Positions 15,211 through 24,687 of a DNA stretch of 64,000 nt are shown piece by piece. Position numbers and translations under genes: made by a program. Within the stretch, counting starts at the first letter, position 1; each line of letters starts with the position of its first letter. Origin of the DNA: Sporosarcina sp. (lineage in GTDB: Bacteria; Bacillota; Bacilli; Bacillales_A; Planococcaceae). The stretch lies in contig NZ_JARICI010000009.1 of NCBI RefSeq assembly GCF_029257255.1, positions 62,001 to 126,000 on the forward strand, written 5' to 3'. Below the pieces are notes generated by a model. It ran no database searches and was not told the DNA's origin. It saw only the letters and a list, made by a program, of their open reading frames with translations.

Positions 15211-16491
15211 TTAATTCTTAACGATATCTTCAATTGCTTCTTCTAAAATATCGAACCCTTTGTGGATTCCCTTTTCATCCATAGTCAATGAACCGAGGAA
15301 TTTCACAACTTCCCCTTCTGGTCCGGACGTTTCAATGATCAAGCCTTTTTCAAACGCTTTCTCACAGATTTTATCTGCATAGTCTTCCTTACCCTCACCA
15401 CAGACAATACCCTGCATAAAACCGCGTCCGCGTGTTGTCGCCTTCAGCTCAGGATAGTCTTCAACAATTGTTTCCATGCGCTCTGTAATAAGCTTAGATT
15501 TTTCTTGTACCGATTTAGCGAATTCATCTGTTTCCCAGTACGATAGAGCTTCTGTAGCTGTTAAAATCGCCATGTTGTTACCGCGGAATGTTCCGTTATG
15601 CTCAGCAGGGCCGAATTTATCATACTCCGGTTTGATCAGCGTCAAGGCAAGCGGCAATCCGTAGCCTCCAATGGATTTAGACAGACAGACGATATCGGGC
15701 TTGATACCGGCCGGTTCGAAACTGAAAAATGTTCCAGTGCGTCCGCAGCCTGCCTGCACATCGTCAACAATTAGCAGAATATCGTAGTTGCGGCAGAGAC
15801 GCTCGACTTCGCGTAGCCATTCAAAGCTTGCAGGGTTAATACCGCCTTCACCTTGAACCGTTTCCAGGATCATCGCAGCAGGCAAATCTAAACCGCTGCT
15901 CGCATCAGCCAGATACTTTTTCAGGAAAGTCAGTGACTGGCCTTCATCTAAAAACGTATCAAACGGCATAGATGTTGTATTATTCAACGGCACACCTGCA
16001 CCGCCGCGGTTGTATGAATTGCCTGTAACCGACAATGCACCAAGCGTCATACCATGGAAACCGTTCGTAAAGCTGACAATGTTCTGGCGTCCTGTCACTT
16101 TGCGCGCGATTTTCAGTGCACTTTCCACTGTATTCGTCCCTGTAGGTCCAGGAAACATTACTTTATAATTCATGTTTCTAGGCTCCAAGATCACTTCGTT
16201 AAATCGTTCAAGAAACTCTTTTCGAACTGTCGTACCCATATCCAGACTGTGCGCAATACCGTCATCCATAATATAGTCGACTAATTTTTTCTTCATTTTT
16301 TCATTGTTGTGGCCGTAGTTCAAAGCACCTGCGCCGGCAAAGAAATCAATATACTCCTTACCTTCTGTGTCCCACATCTTGTAGCCTTTTGCTCTCTCGA
16401 ATACTGTAGGGAAACTTCTGCTGTAACTTCTCACTTGCGACTCACGATTCTCAAATACTTCCATTACCTTCTGACTTTTTGTCAGTACCAT
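15211..16491 (-). CDS. ectB: Diaminobutyrate-2-oxoglutarate transaminase
   Basis: A 426-residue class III PLP aminotransferase that makes L-2,4-diaminobutyrate from aspartate semialdehyde and glutamate. It shows the family's [13 protein letters not shown], the PLP-binding region [17 protein letters not shown], and [17 protein letters not shown] (Asp contact to PLP). The cofactor lysine is in [13 protein letters not shown]. Length is typical. The start ATG at 16491 follows GGAGG. It is the middle gene of ectABC. Confidence 0.97.
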   Translation of the reverse strand: MVLTKSQKVMEVFENRESQVRSYSRSFPTVFERAKGYKMWDTEGKEYIDFFAGAGALNYGHNNEKMKKKLVDYIMDDGIAHSLDMGTTVRKEFLERFNEVILEPRNMNYKVMFPGPTGTNTVESALKIARKVTGRQNIVSFTNGFHGMTLGALSVTGNSYNRGGAGVPLNNTTSMPFDTFLDEGQSLTFLKKYLADASSGLDLPAAMILETVQGEGGINPASFEWLREVERLCRNYDILLIVDDVQAGCGRTGTFFSFEPAGIKPDIVCLSKSIGGYGLPLALTLIKPEYDKFGPAEHNGTFRGNNMAILTATEALSYWETDEFAKSVQEKSKLITERMETIVEDYPELKATTRGRGFMQGIVCGEGKEDYADKICEKAFEKGLIIETSGPEGEVVKFLGSLTMDEKGIHKGFDILEEAIEDIVKN

Positions 16492-16555
16492 GTGTAATTA
16501 ATTCCTCCGTTAAATTTAGTATTTTCGCATGACCTGTGCGGCAGCCGGCTCTATT

Positions 16556-17080
16556 TTAGAATGGCCCTATGCGGAACAATTCTTCTGCTTCATGTTCTCC
16601 GCCTGGAAACAGATCTTCCGTGTAGCCGTCTGTAATCCGGTATTCTGCATTCAAATCACGCGCCAATCCTTTAAACAGCTTAGTGGACGGGACATTAGAT
16701 GGCGTAACTGTCGCTTCCAGATATTTTACGTTCTTGCATGCCTGACCCTGCAGAATAGCATGCAGCATGCGGGACGCCAAGCCTTTACCACGTGCCGACT
16801 CATCGACCGCCACCTGCCAGATAAACAACGTATCCGGTGATTTCGGCTGAATGAAGCCTGATATAAAACCGACCACTTTCCCGTGATCTTCCACAGTGAT
16901 ACTCGTTTCACTGAAGTGGTCAACCCACAGTAAATAACTGTACGAAGAATTCACGTCAAGCACTTTCGAATCTTTAATAACCTGCCAAATTCGCTTCCCG
17001 TCTTTCACAGTCGGTCTGCGGAAAATGTACGGATCATTCGGATCGTGTCCTGCAATAGTATAGTTATGATGTTTCTCCAA
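16556..17080 (-). CDS. ectA: L-2,4-diaminobutyric acid acetyltransferase
   Basis: About 174 residues, GNAT fold. It acetylates the gamma-amine of diaminobutyrate. The acetyl-CoA loop is VDESARGKGLASRML, preceded by the typical FISGFIQP strand, and the C-terminal region VTPSNVPSTKLFKGLA is characteristic of EctA. I chose TTG at 17080 because GGAGGGG lies six bases upstream; another TTG at 17095 is possible. It is the first gene of the operon. A candidate sigma-B promoter is about 90 bases upstream. Confidence 0.95.
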   Translation of the reverse strand: MEKHHNYTIAGHDPNDPYIFRRPTVKDGKRIWQVIKDSKVLDVNSSYSYLLWVDHFSETSITVEDHGKVVGFISGFIQPKSPDTLFIWQVAVDESARGKGLASRMLHAILQGQACKNVKYLEATVTPSNVPSTKLFKGLARDLNAEYRITDGYTEDLFPGGEHEAEELFRIGPF

Positions 17081-17166
17081 ATATTTCCCCTCCAAGTCTT
17101 ATCATCTGCGTATTGACGCAAATGGTCATTCTCTGAAAATTTCTAAAGATGGATTCATTACTGTTC

Positions 17167-17193
17167 TTACCCGCGAGTACGGTGATTTCAAAC
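17167..17193 (-). promoter_or_regulatory. Candidate sigma-B promoter of ectABC
   Basis: Read leftward: GTTTGA (17193-17188), 15 bases, then GGGTAA (17172-17167). This matches the general-stress consensus GTTTaa-N(12-15)-GGGwAw well. Sigma-B control of ectABC has been reported in other halotolerant Bacilli, so the placement is sensible. Not proven. Confidence 0.45.
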
Positions 17194-17646
17194 AAGTTTT
17201 ATTAAATAGTCATAATCGTGAGGTTTTTTAAAGACCAAGTATAGATACTCGGCAGACTCCTGTAAGAGCCCGGTGGATTTAGCAAGGGTACATACGTAGA
17301 AAAGCCAAATGGAGATTGTTACTGGCCACTGGGTGCTGAATTTCTGCCTTGCGGTATGAAGAGCAAAAAAGAGCGCCTATACAAAAGCGGGGAGCTTTTG
17401 TTCATGTAAAACAGCTAGATATTCGCTGATATGAAAGACACTTTCATCATCTTGAATTTACTGCCATACGCATTCATCCGACCAACGTTCATACACTGGT
17501 GAAGAAGCTGACTACGTGTCTCCTCTGACTGGTTGTAATTATAGGAAACTATGAAAACGTTGTCAACAGTAAATATATGATTTTATTTATTTGATGAAAA
17601 AATAAAGAGCTGTCAAGACAGTCAGCGTATGGCCTCAGCGGAAATA
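17194..17646. other. Intergenic region between ectA and purC, no intact gene
   Basis: About 450 bases with only short coding-like scraps on the plus strand, for example around 17300 and 17490-17550, each broken by stops. There is no ribosome site with a convincing frame and no repeat array. It could be a decayed gene next to regulatory DNA for ectABC. Confidence 0.4.
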
Positions 17647-17678
17647 AAAAAAACCGGAAACTTTTTTAGTTTCCGGCG
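17647..17678 (-). terminator. Terminator of purC
   Basis: CCGGAAAC and GTTTCCGG form a stem; read leftward it is followed by eight T. Confidence 0.88.
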
Positions 17679-17683
17679 GCTGT

Positions 17684-18364
17684 TTATGAAAATAATAACT
17701 TTTCTAATTTCATTGGTGCAATATAGGTTTCACCTTGATAAACACGCATATTACCGCCCGATATTTCATCGATCAGCATGATGTTTCCTTCTGGATCGCG
17801 TCCGAATTCCAATTTTATGTCATACAGGTCTAACCCTTTTTCAGCCATTTCATTCTTAACTACTTCAGAAATACGTTTCGTTAACTCTTGTAAGTTTTTA
17901 AATTCCTCATGCGTCAGAATTCCAAGCTGGGCAAGTGCATCTTCTGAAATCGGAGGATCCTGGCGCTCGTCATCCTTCAGAGTCACTTCGACAAATGCGT
18001 CAAGCGTCTGACCCTCATCACAGTATTGTCCGTATCTGCGCAAGAAACTTCCGACTGCACGGAATCGGCAAATAACTTCTAAACCATTCCCAAAAACAGT
18101 AGCAGGCTTGACTGTCATCGTCACTTCATCCAAATCAGCAGCAATATAATGTGTCGGAATTTGCTGCTCCGCCAGCTTTTCAAAAAAGTACTGCGTCATG
18201 CGAAGTCCCGATTTCCCTGCACCTTCTATTGTCAGGCCGACTGTATTGGCGCCTGGATCGAATACGCCGTCTTCTCCTGTTACATCATCCTTAAATTTCA
18301 ACAGCACATGGCCGTCTTCCAATCGATAGACGTCTTTTGTCTTACCAGAATATGTTAGCTTCAT
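17684..18364 (-). CDS. purC: SAICAR synthetase, stand-alone
   Basis: A 226-residue phosphoribosylaminoimidazole-succinocarboxamide synthase of purine synthesis. Matches include YSGKTKDVYRLEDGHVLLKFKDD, the signature LEVICRFRAVGSFLRRYG, KLEFGRDPEGNIMLIDEISG, and a C-terminal YIAPMKLEKL. I chose the ATG at 18364 for GGGGAG upstream. Bacillales purC usually sits inside the pur operon between purK/purB and purS. Here it is alone with its own terminator, which suggests a second copy or a relocated gene. Confidence 0.88.
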   Translation of the reverse strand: MKLTYSGKTKDVYRLEDGHVLLKFKDDVTGEDGVFDPGANTVGLTIEGAGKSGLRMTQYFFEKLAEQQIPTHYIAADLDEVTMTVKPATVFGNGLEVICRFRAVGSFLRRYGQYCDEGQTLDAFVEVTLKDDERQDPPISEDALAQLGILTHEEFKNLQELTKRISEVVKNEMAEKGLDLYDIKLEFGRDPEGNIMLIDEISGGNMRVYQGETYIAPMKLEKLLFS

Positions 18365-18454
18365 ACGAACGTTTCTCCCCATTTCATGAATAATGTTCTT
18401 CTTTTTAAGTATAATGCATTTTGTCCTGAAGAAAAAGTAAGGATTACAGAAAAC

Positions 18455-18496
18455 TTGATGCAGGTCAAGGAATCATTTCTAAAACCATCCTATACT
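18455..18496 (+). promoter_or_regulatory. FNR/CRP-type box and promoter
   Basis: TTGAT-GCAG-GTCAA at 18455-18468 matches the FNR consensus TTGAT-N4-ATCAA at nine of ten positions. A -10 TATACT is at 18491-18496, with no good -35. A start near 18503 would put the box centre (18461.5) at about -41.5, the classical position for class II activation. Confidence 0.65.
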
Positions 18497-18531
18497 TAAC
18501 GTAACAAATACAAACAAAGAGGATGAGATCA

Positions 18532-18753
18532 ATGAAAAAAGCCATTTTCCGAATGGAGCCGTTCAGCTGCCCATCATGTGTCAAAAAAATAGAAAATGCT
18601 TTATTCAAAGCGAAAGGCGTACAACAGGTGAAAGTTTTATTTCATTCGGATAAAGTACGTATTCAGTTTGATGAAGCAATCGTGTCAGCCGGTGAATTGC
18701 AGGAACTTGTCGAAAAGCTCGGATATCCAGTGCTCAGTCAAAAGGTCGCTTAA
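18532..18753 (+). CDS. Heavy-metal-associated (HMA) domain protein, CopZ-like
   Basis: A 73-residue ferredoxin-like HMA protein. The metal loop is PFSCPSCVKKIENAL, with the CxxC pair at about residues 12-15. Such proteins carry soft metal ions to P-type ATPases. The ATG at 18532 lies nine bases after AAAGAGG; an ATG at 18523 sits too close to it. It starts an operon with the P-type ATPase and a Crp/Fnr regulator, under an FNR-type box. The metal is unknown. Confidence 0.85.
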   Translation: MKKAIFRMEPFSCPSCVKKIENALFKAKGVQQVKVLFHSDKVRIQFDEAIVSAGELQELVEKLGYPVLSQKVA

Positions 18754-18767
18754 AAGGAGATATTTAC

Positions 18768-20669
18768 ATGAATGCCAGACGAACCGTACAGATCACCGCC
18801 ATCTCTGCAATACTTCTTGGAATTGCAATAGTTTTTCACATTGTCGGTTGGCATAATGCGCGCCAGCTGACACTGATTACTTCCACGTTCCTTGCAGGAA
18901 TACCCATTGCCAGTAAAGCGTTCAAAACCGCCCGAATGAAAACGTTCAGTATAGAACTGCTTGTCACGATTGCTGTCATCAGGGCAATGCTTATTGGAGA
19001 GTACGTGGAATCTGCAGCTGTGACATTCCTGTTTTTATTCGGTGCAATGCTCGAAATTCGAACCATGGAAAAAACACGCTCCTCGCTCAAGGCACTGACT
19101 AATTTAGCACCACTTGAAGCTCGGGTGTAGCGGGACGGTGAACTATTGACTATCCCAGTCGATGAAGTGGAAATGGGTGACAGAATTATCATCCGTTCAG
19201 GTGAAAAAGTTGCTGTAGATGGTGCCATTATTTTAGGTAGCGCAAATCTGAATGAAGCAGCCATTACAGGTGAATCCGTATTGGCCGCTAAAACGCTCGA
19301 TGATCAGGTATTCAGCGGCACTATCGTAGATCACGGCTATATTGAAGTACAGGCAGAAAGAGTTGGCGATGATACGACTTTCTCTCGTATTATCGAATTA
19401 GTGGAAGAAGCACAGGAAACCAAGTCCAAAACAGAAAAGTTTCTGGAACACTTCGCCAATATGTACACACCATCAATTGTTGTGTTGGCAGTGCTGGTCT
19501 ATCTATTCACAAGAAATATTGAAATGACGCTGACTTTCCTCGTGATTGCCTGTCCAGGAGCACTCGTCATTTCCGCGCCTGTTTCAATCGTTGCAGGAAT
19601 CGGCAACGGAGCAAGAAACGGTGTTCTGATAAAGGGCGGCGAAGTGATGGAGCAACTTGCAAAAATTGATACGGTTGTCTTTGATAAAACTGGCACTTTG
19701 ACACGCGGACGACCTGAGGTAACGGATATTCATTCAATTAGAATGAAGAAAGAAGAGTTGCTGCGTCTGACAGTTGAGGCCGAAATGATTTCCGAACATC
19801 ATCTCGGCCAGACAATTGTTAAGGAAGCGAAAAAACGTAATATTCCACTCCTCAACCAACCGAAACAAACAGAAGTGGTAAAAGGAAACGGCATACTTGC
19901 TGTAATAGAAGGAAATCACCTCGCTGTCGGCAACAGAAAACTGATGGATACAGAAGGAATCTCGATCAATACCGAAATGGAAATGTATGCACTTAAGCGC
20001 GAAAGGGAGGGAAATGCAGCAGTTTTCGTCAGTATTTCCCGGGAAATTGCGGGGATTATTTCCATAACCGACAGAATTCGTCCTGAAGCGGCAGAAGCCA
20101 TTGAAAAACTGCGTAAGAACGGCGTGAAACAAATTATCATGCTGACCGGCGATAACCGTCACACGGCAGAACTCGTCAGTGAGGAGCTTGGTCTCGATGC
20201 CGTGTATTCGGAATTATTGCCTGAAGATAAAGTGGCAGCTGTCCAGCTTTTGAAAGAGCAGGGACATCGCGTTGCTATGGCTGGCGACGGAATCAACGAT
20301 GCACCCGCCATCGCCACTGCGGATATTGGTCTGTCCATGGGAGATGGCGGAACAGATATTGCGATGGAAACTGCTGATGTTGTCCTAATGGCAGACCGGC
20401 TTGATCAGTTCGCCCATGCTCATGCGCTGGCAAAAGCAACCGTACGGAATATGAAGCAAAACACTTTCTTCGCAGTTGGAACTGTATTCTTCTTGCTGCT
20501 CGGTGTACTGATCGGAAAGGTGTTCCTAGCGTCCGGCATGTTCATCCACGAAGTCAGTGTACTTCTTGTGATCCTAAACGCCATACGTCTAATACGCTAT
20601 ACTAGTGACAAACCATCTATCCGTAAACAAAAAGAGGTGCTGACTAATGAATCAGGAATCACAGAGTAA
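18768..20669 (+). pseudogene. Heavy-metal P-type ATPase interrupted by one in-frame TAG
   Basis: A P1B-type metal-export ATPase read as two pieces in the same frame, 18768-19130 and 19146-20669. They are separated only by TAG at 19128-19130 followed by RDGELL. The TAG falls in the conserved stretch before the actuator domain, between LEARV and RDGELLTIPVDEVEMGDR. Everything else looks intact: TGES, the phosphorylation motif DKTGTLT, MLTGDN and GDGINDAPA. The transport helix has CPG instead of the usual CPC, and the last helix region reads HEVSVLLVILNAIRL. So either a recent nonsense mutation, a sequencing error, or readthrough. No HMA domain is fused; the preceding gene may supply it. Confidence 0.8.
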
Positions 20670-21336
20670 CACAGATCATCACCGCTCCTGCGTGTCACTT
20701 GTCCCCCTTTTCAATCATTTGGACGAGAGTCAGATGAATCAAGTCATACAGCTGGCACACAGCGTCACACATCCACGCGGTGAAACAATTTATCATCAAG
20801 GCGAACGTTCCGAGGGTTTATATATCTTGCATAAAGGGCGAATCAAAGTATACCGGCTTTCTGAAAACGGCAAAGAACAGCTGGTGCGGATACTGGAACC
20901 CGGAGATTTCACGGGAGAACTTTCATTATTTGATGACACACCGCATGATGCTTTCGCGGAAACATTGGAAGCGGTTGAAATATGTATGATTGAACGCGAT
21001 CAAATGCAGGAACTTCTGCAGCAACATCCAGCTATCTCACTAAAAATGCTGGCAGAATTCTCTTCGCGGCTGGCTGATACGGAACAACGGGCAGCGCGGA
21101 TTGCCATGGAATCTGCTGAAACACGAGTTGCACTATATCTCGCAGATTTATCAGAACAACAGCACAACCTGACTATAGAGCTGCCGATGAACCGAAAAGA
21201 TCTGGCTTCACACCTCGGCACGACACCCGAGACAATCAGCCGTAAATTAAGCAGTTTTGAAGAACAGGGTTGGATACATCAGATAGGCATGAAGATAGTA
21301 GAAATAGTAGATTTGGACGCGCTGCTGCTAGTATGA
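20647..21336 (+). CDS. Crp/Fnr-family transcriptional regulator
   Basis: A 229-residue regulator. It has an N-terminal cyclic-nucleotide-binding-like beta-roll (about residues 20-135, with GETIYHQGERSEGLYILHKG and GDFTGELSLFDD), a long dimer helix, and a C-terminal winged helix. The recognition helix reads TTPETISRKLSSFEEQG. The E..SR triplet is the set that lets FNR read TTGAT half-sites, so it fits the box at 18455. There is no four-cysteine FeS cluster set as in E. coli FNR, so the signal differs. It overlaps the ATPase gene by 23 bases and is probably autoregulated. Confidence 0.88.
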   Translation: MNQESQSNTDHHRSCVSLVPLFNHLDESQMNQVIQLAHSVTHPRGETIYHQGERSEGLYILHKGRIKVYRLSENGKEQLVRILEPGDFTGELSLFDDTPHDAFAETLEAVEICMIERDQMQELLQQHPAISLKMLAEFSSRLADTEQRAARIAMESAETRVALYLADLSEQQHNLTIELPMNRKDLASHLGTTPETISRKLSSFEEQGWIHQIGMKIVEIVDLDALLLV

Positions 21337-21407
21337 TAAAGAATTTATGAAGCTCTTTTCTTTCATGGCAGTAAATGCTATGCTGAATAGGAAACTAACT
21401 ATTTCGA

Positions 21408-21500
21408 CCATTAGGGGAATCCTTTACAAGGACTGAGAAAAGAGTGTGGCTCTGAAACCCTTATTACCTGAACAGGTTTGTACCTGCGGAGGGAAGTGGC
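21408..21500 (+). promoter_or_regulatory. TPP riboswitch (thi box)
   Basis: Conserved elements appear in order: TTAGGGGAAT, GGACTGAGA, ACCCTTATTACCTGAACAGG and GGGAAGTGG. These are the thi-box bases that bind thiamine pyrophosphate. A terminator follows at 21547-21577, so control is by transcription attenuation of tenI-thiSGF. Confidence 0.92.
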
Positions 21501-21546
21501 GAGTCTGACGCATTCTAAGTTTTTTTGGCGTTCATTGACCGATCCA

Positions 21547-21577
21547 CCACTTTCCGATTCAGGAAAGTGGTTTTTTG
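21547..21577 (+). terminator. Riboswitch-controlled terminator
   Basis: CCACTTTCC and GGAAAGTGG form a 9-bp stem followed by TTTTTT. It lies between the TPP aptamer and tenI. Confidence 0.88.
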
Positions 21578-21597
21578 TTGTGGAGGTGGAGTGCCAA

Positions 21598-22200
21598 ATG
21601 AAATTAATCGGTGTGACGGATGACCGTCATACCGTCAACGACCTGTTGATGAAGCTACAGCAAACTGAACAATATTTCGATGCGTTCATTCTGCGGGAGA
21701 AATCCAAAACAGATGAACAAATTAAGGAATTGATCAATCGTCTGAAGACCGTTCATTTTCCAATGGAGAAACTGATTCTGCATGCGAGACCTGACTTGGC
21801 AAGCTACTTGTTCCTATCAAATGTTCAGCTGACAGGCTATGGGCTGTCTTTGCGAGATGCACGGGCACACTTCCCTTCGATTCACTTCGGGCGCTCTGTA
21901 CATTCATTGCTGGAAGCTAAACAGGCGGAAGTAGAAGGCGCGGACTGGCTGCTTTACGGCCATGTGTACGAAACCCAGTCAAAAGAAGGACTGGATCCGC
22001 GCGGGACGGAAGAACTTTTCACGATTGCCGCTTCCTGCACTGTGCCAGTCTATGCTATCGGCGGAATCAAGCCGGGGCATCTGCCTGATTTGAGAAGTAA
22101 CGGCGTAGCAGGTGCAGCAATTCTATCACCGCTGAGCTGTGAAAATGCAGTGGTTGCCGTAAATGCCTACAGAAATATGATAGACAATGAAATGGAGTGA
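21598..22200 (+). CDS. tenI: TenI, thiazole tautomerase / thiamine phosphate synthase-like
   Basis: A 200-residue TIM-barrel protein. LLYGHVYETQSKEGLDPRG is the TenI version of the ThiE/TenI signature, with the catalytic His in GHV, followed by VYAIGGIKPGHL. TenI aromatises the thiazole product of ThiG. I chose the ATG at 21598, with GGAGGTGGAG upstream and just after the terminator; longer frames would enter the riboswitch. It is the first gene of the TPP-controlled operon. Confidence 0.88.
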   Translation: MKLIGVTDDRHTVNDLLMKLQQTEQYFDAFILREKSKTDEQIKELINRLKTVHFPMEKLILHARPDLASYLFLSNVQLTGYGLSLRDARAHFPSIHFGRSVHSLLEAKQAEVEGADWLLYGHVYETQSKEGLDPRGTEELFTIAASCTVPVYAIGGIKPGHLPDLRSNGVAGAAILSPLSCENAVVAVNAYRNMIDNEME

Positions 22201-22206
22201 ATGACA

Positions 22207-22413
22207 GTGGAACGAATCATTGACTTGAACGGCAAATCTTATTCTGTCGTAAAGGAAGTAGAAAACGTCCAGCAACTGCTCGAGCATCTGGACCTCAGGG
22301 ACCGGATTTTAATTGTCGAAAAGAACAAAGAAATACTGCAAAAGGAAAGCTACGACGTACCAATTATGGACAGAGATCAAATTGAAATCATACACTTTGT
22401 AGGAGGCGGATGA
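22207..22413 (+). CDS. thiS: Sulfur carrier protein ThiS
   Basis: A ubiquitin-like carrier that brings sulfur to thiazole synthesis. The obligatory C-terminus GG is present (HFVGGG). [17 protein letters not shown] and [11 protein letters not shown] match the fold. Two starts are possible: ATG 22201, which leaves almost no spacing after GGAG, and GTG 22207, with normal spacing and about 68 residues. I prefer GTG. It immediately follows tenI, and its stop overlaps the purine-rich region before thiG. Confidence 0.9.
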   Translation: MERIIDLNGKSYSVVKEVENVQQLLEHLDLRDRILIVEKNKEILQKESYDVPIMDRDQIEIIHFVGGG

Positions 22414-22415
22414 AG

Positions 22416-23183
22416 ATGTTACAAATCGCAGATAAGAAGTTTTCTTCACGTTTATTATTAGGGACAGGAAAATACCCTTCATTTGAAGCACAAAAAGAAG
22501 CAGTTGCTGTGTCGGAAGCAGAGATCCTGACGTTTGCAGTGCGCCGCATGAATATTTTCGAAGACTCACAACCGAATTTCCTGGAGCAATTAGATTTAAC
22601 TCGCTATACCCTACTGCCGAATACTGCCGGTGCAAGCACAGCGGAAGAAGCAGTGCATATCGCGAAGCTCGCAAAAGCTTCAGGACTATGCGATATGGTC
22701 AAAGTGGAGATTATCGGCTGTAGCCGTTCGCTTCTGCCAGATCCTGTCGAAACTTTGCGCGCATCGGAAATGTTGCTTGAAGAAGGTTTCATTGTACTTC
22801 CATATACGTCTGACGATGTGGTGCTTGCGCGTAAACTATGCGAGCTTGGCGTACATGCTATCATGCCGGGTGCAGCACCGATTGGTTCAGGCAGAGGCAT
22901 TCTGAACCCGTTGAACTTATCCTTAATCATTGAGCAATCGGATGTGCCGGTAATTGTTGATGCAGGGATCGGCTCGCCAAAAGATGCTGCCTATGCGATG
23001 GAACTTGGGGCTGACGGTGTCCTTTTAAACACTGCAGTCTCGGAAGCTGCAGACCCTGTGAAGATGGCAGAAGCAATGAAACTTGCAATCAAAGCAGGAC
23101 GCCTCGGATATCATGCAGGACGCATGCCTGCACGTGATTATGGAGTAGCAAGCAGCCCGCTCGAAGGTCTCGTTACAAATTGA
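22416..23183 (+). CDS. thiG: Thiazole synthase
   Basis: A 255-residue TIM-barrel enzyme that forms thiazole phosphate from deoxyxylulose phosphate, ThiS-thiocarboxylate and dehydroglycine. Characteristic stretches are [43 protein letters not shown] (the imine lysine) and [22 protein letters not shown] place the start at ATG 22416, with AGGAGG upstream; an ATG at 22410 overlaps the thiS stop. It is followed by thiF with a 4-base overlap. Confidence 0.95.
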   Translation: MLQIADKKFSSRLLLGTGKYPSFEAQKEAVAVSEAEILTFAVRRMNIFEDSQPNFLEQLDLTRYTLLPNTAGASTAEEAVHIAKLAKASGLCDMVKVEIIGCSRSLLPDPVETLRASEMLLEEGFIVLPYTSDDVVLARKLCELGVHAIMPGAAPIGSGRGILNPLNLSLIIEQSDVPVIVDAGIGSPKDAAYAMELGADGVLLNTAVSEAADPVKMAEAMKLAIKAGRLGYHAGRMPARDYGVASSPLEGLVTN

Positions 23184-24196
23184 GCCAAAAATATTCTAGG
23201 CAGGAGCTGTTTGCACCAATTGGAAAAGAAGGTCAGAAGCGAATTCGCGCGGCGAAAGTATTCATTCTCGGTGCAGGAGCGCTCGGTTCTTCCGGGGCTG
23301 AAATGCTCGTACGTGCGGGAGTCGGTGAAGTTACGATTGTCGACCGCGATATTTTGGAGTGGACCAATCTGCACCGCCAGCAACTGTACGCCGAAGAAGA
23401 TGTAGTTGCCCAATTGCCAAAAGCAGCTGCCGCAGAAAAGCGGTTGCGCGCAATCAACAGCGATGTGAAAATCAATGGCATCGTAGCGGACGTAACACCT
23501 CGAAATGTCCTGGAGCTATTCGAAGGCCATGATTTCGTGCTCGACGGAACGGACAATATCGAAACACGTCTTCTAGCTAATGATGCCTGCCTGCAGCTGG
23601 GTCTCCCGTTCTTTATGGGAGCCTGCGTCGGTAGCTACGGCCTGACATTTCCGATCGGCGTTGCGGAAGATCAGCCTTGCCTGCACTGCCTGCTCGAAGC
23701 ACTTCCACCACAGTCACTCACTTGTGATACAGTCGGTGTCATCAGCCCGATCGTCGTCACGACGGCTGCACGGCAAACAGCAGAACTTCTAAAATATATT
23801 ACAGGCGCAGAAATGAATCCGCGTTTGGAATCGACAGATCTCTGGACAGGCGAACGGGCCGCAATGAACGTCAAGAGCATGAAGAAGCCTAGCTGCCCGA
23901 GCTGTTCAGACAATCCATCATATCCGTTTTTATCCGCGACAGAAATGGTCCGCACTGCTGTGCTCTGCGGACGCGACACGGTACAGCTTACCTGGCCGAA
24001 AAGCCGACAGATCGAACTTGCTGTTTTCGCCGAGACCATTAAAGGCACGGTGTCAAAGTTGGTTCATAATCCTTTTTTGGTTTCGTGTGAATATCACAAT
24101 CACCGACTCGTCCTGTTTTGCGACGGCCGCATGCTTGTGCACGGAACAAAAGACGTAACGGAAGCGCGAAAAATTGCTGCCGGGCTGCTTGGCTAA
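23180..24196 (+). CDS. thiF: ThiF/MoeB-family adenylyltransferase
   Basis: A 338-residue E1-like enzyme that adenylates the ThiS C-terminus for sulfur loading. The nucleotide loop is [21 protein letters not shown], followed by [16 protein letters not shown]. Two zinc pairs, CLHC and CPSC, are present. The start is TTG at 23180, overlapping the thiG stop and without a strong ribosome site, which indicates coupling. The operon lacks thiO, which supplies dehydroglycine in B. subtilis. Confidence 0.93.
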   Translation: MSQKYSRQELFAPIGKEGQKRIRAAKVFILGAGALGSSGAEMLVRAGVGEVTIVDRDILEWTNLHRQQLYAEEDVVAQLPKAAAAEKRLRAINSDVKINGIVADVTPRNVLELFEGHDFVLDGTDNIETRLLANDACLQLGLPFFMGACVGSYGLTFPIGVAEDQPCLHCLLEALPPQSLTCDTVGVISPIVVTTAARQTAELLKYITGAEMNPRLESTDLWTGERAAMNVKSMKKPSCPSCSDNPSYPFLSATEMVRTAVLCGRDTVQLTWPKSRQIELAVFAETIKGTVSKLVHNPFLVSCEYHNHRLVLFCDGRMLVHGTKDVTEARKIAAGLLG

Positions 24197-24254
24197 CTTC
24201 TTACTGGTCATTTCTTATTTCCTCATGATACACTAGCCCGAAAAGGAGCCGGTT

Positions 24255-24482
24255 ATGATGAAGGAATTTAAGATCACCTATTTCTTTGACGAAAATCACT
24301 ACATCAGGCGGTTTGTTCATTTGGATTCATTCGAAGAGGTCCGGCAGCTTGTATATGATGAACGAGGACAATACGTTTCATTCTATGACAGCCGAGACAT
24401 CTATCATGAACTGGATACGCGCAATGTGCGTGTTGTGCAAATTTCAGAATATCACCGGACAAATAAGACTGCAGAAAAATAG
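24255..24482 (+). CDS. Small hypothetical protein (75 aa)
   Basis: A 75-residue soluble protein, MMKEFKITYFFDENHY and onward, aromatic and mixed-charge, with predicted beta-alpha-beta character. AAAAGGAG precedes the paired ATGs. It follows the thi operon by about 60 bases and ends in a terminator, so it may be read with it. Not recognised. Confidence 0.65.
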   Translation: MMKEFKITYFFDENHYIRRFVHLDSFEEVRQLVYDERGQYVSFYDSRDIYHELDTRNVRVVQISEYHRTNKTAEK

Positions 24483-24499
24483 ATATAATATGTTCTTTC

Positions 24500-24526
24500 G
24501 GCATCTCGAATGAGGTGCTTTTTTTG
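24500..24526 (+). terminator. Terminator after the 75-aa gene
   Basis: GCATCTC and GAGGTGC enclose a short loop, followed by seven T. Confidence 0.85.
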
Positions 24527-24659
24527 TCATTAAAAGCAATAGTTCTATAACGTCTTTGCACATAATTAAAATTTCAATGTTATCTTGACTTACCATTTTG
24601 TAAACTACACTATACATATAACAGTTTTATTTTGGGAGAAACACAGATTGATTAATAAA

Positions 24660-24687
24660 AAACGTGAATGTTTAAACATTCACGTTT
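24660..24687 (-). terminator. 28-bp perfect palindrome acting as terminator of the ABC operon
   Basis: AAACGTGAATGTTT and AAACATTCACGTTT are exact reverse complements. Read leftward, TTTTTTATT follows the stem, so it can end the ABC transporter transcript. Confidence 0.75.

Noticed and set aside
17300-17560. Coding-like scraps upstream of ectA
   Set aside because: Several short open pieces, but all broken by stops and without starts; listed only as intergenic.
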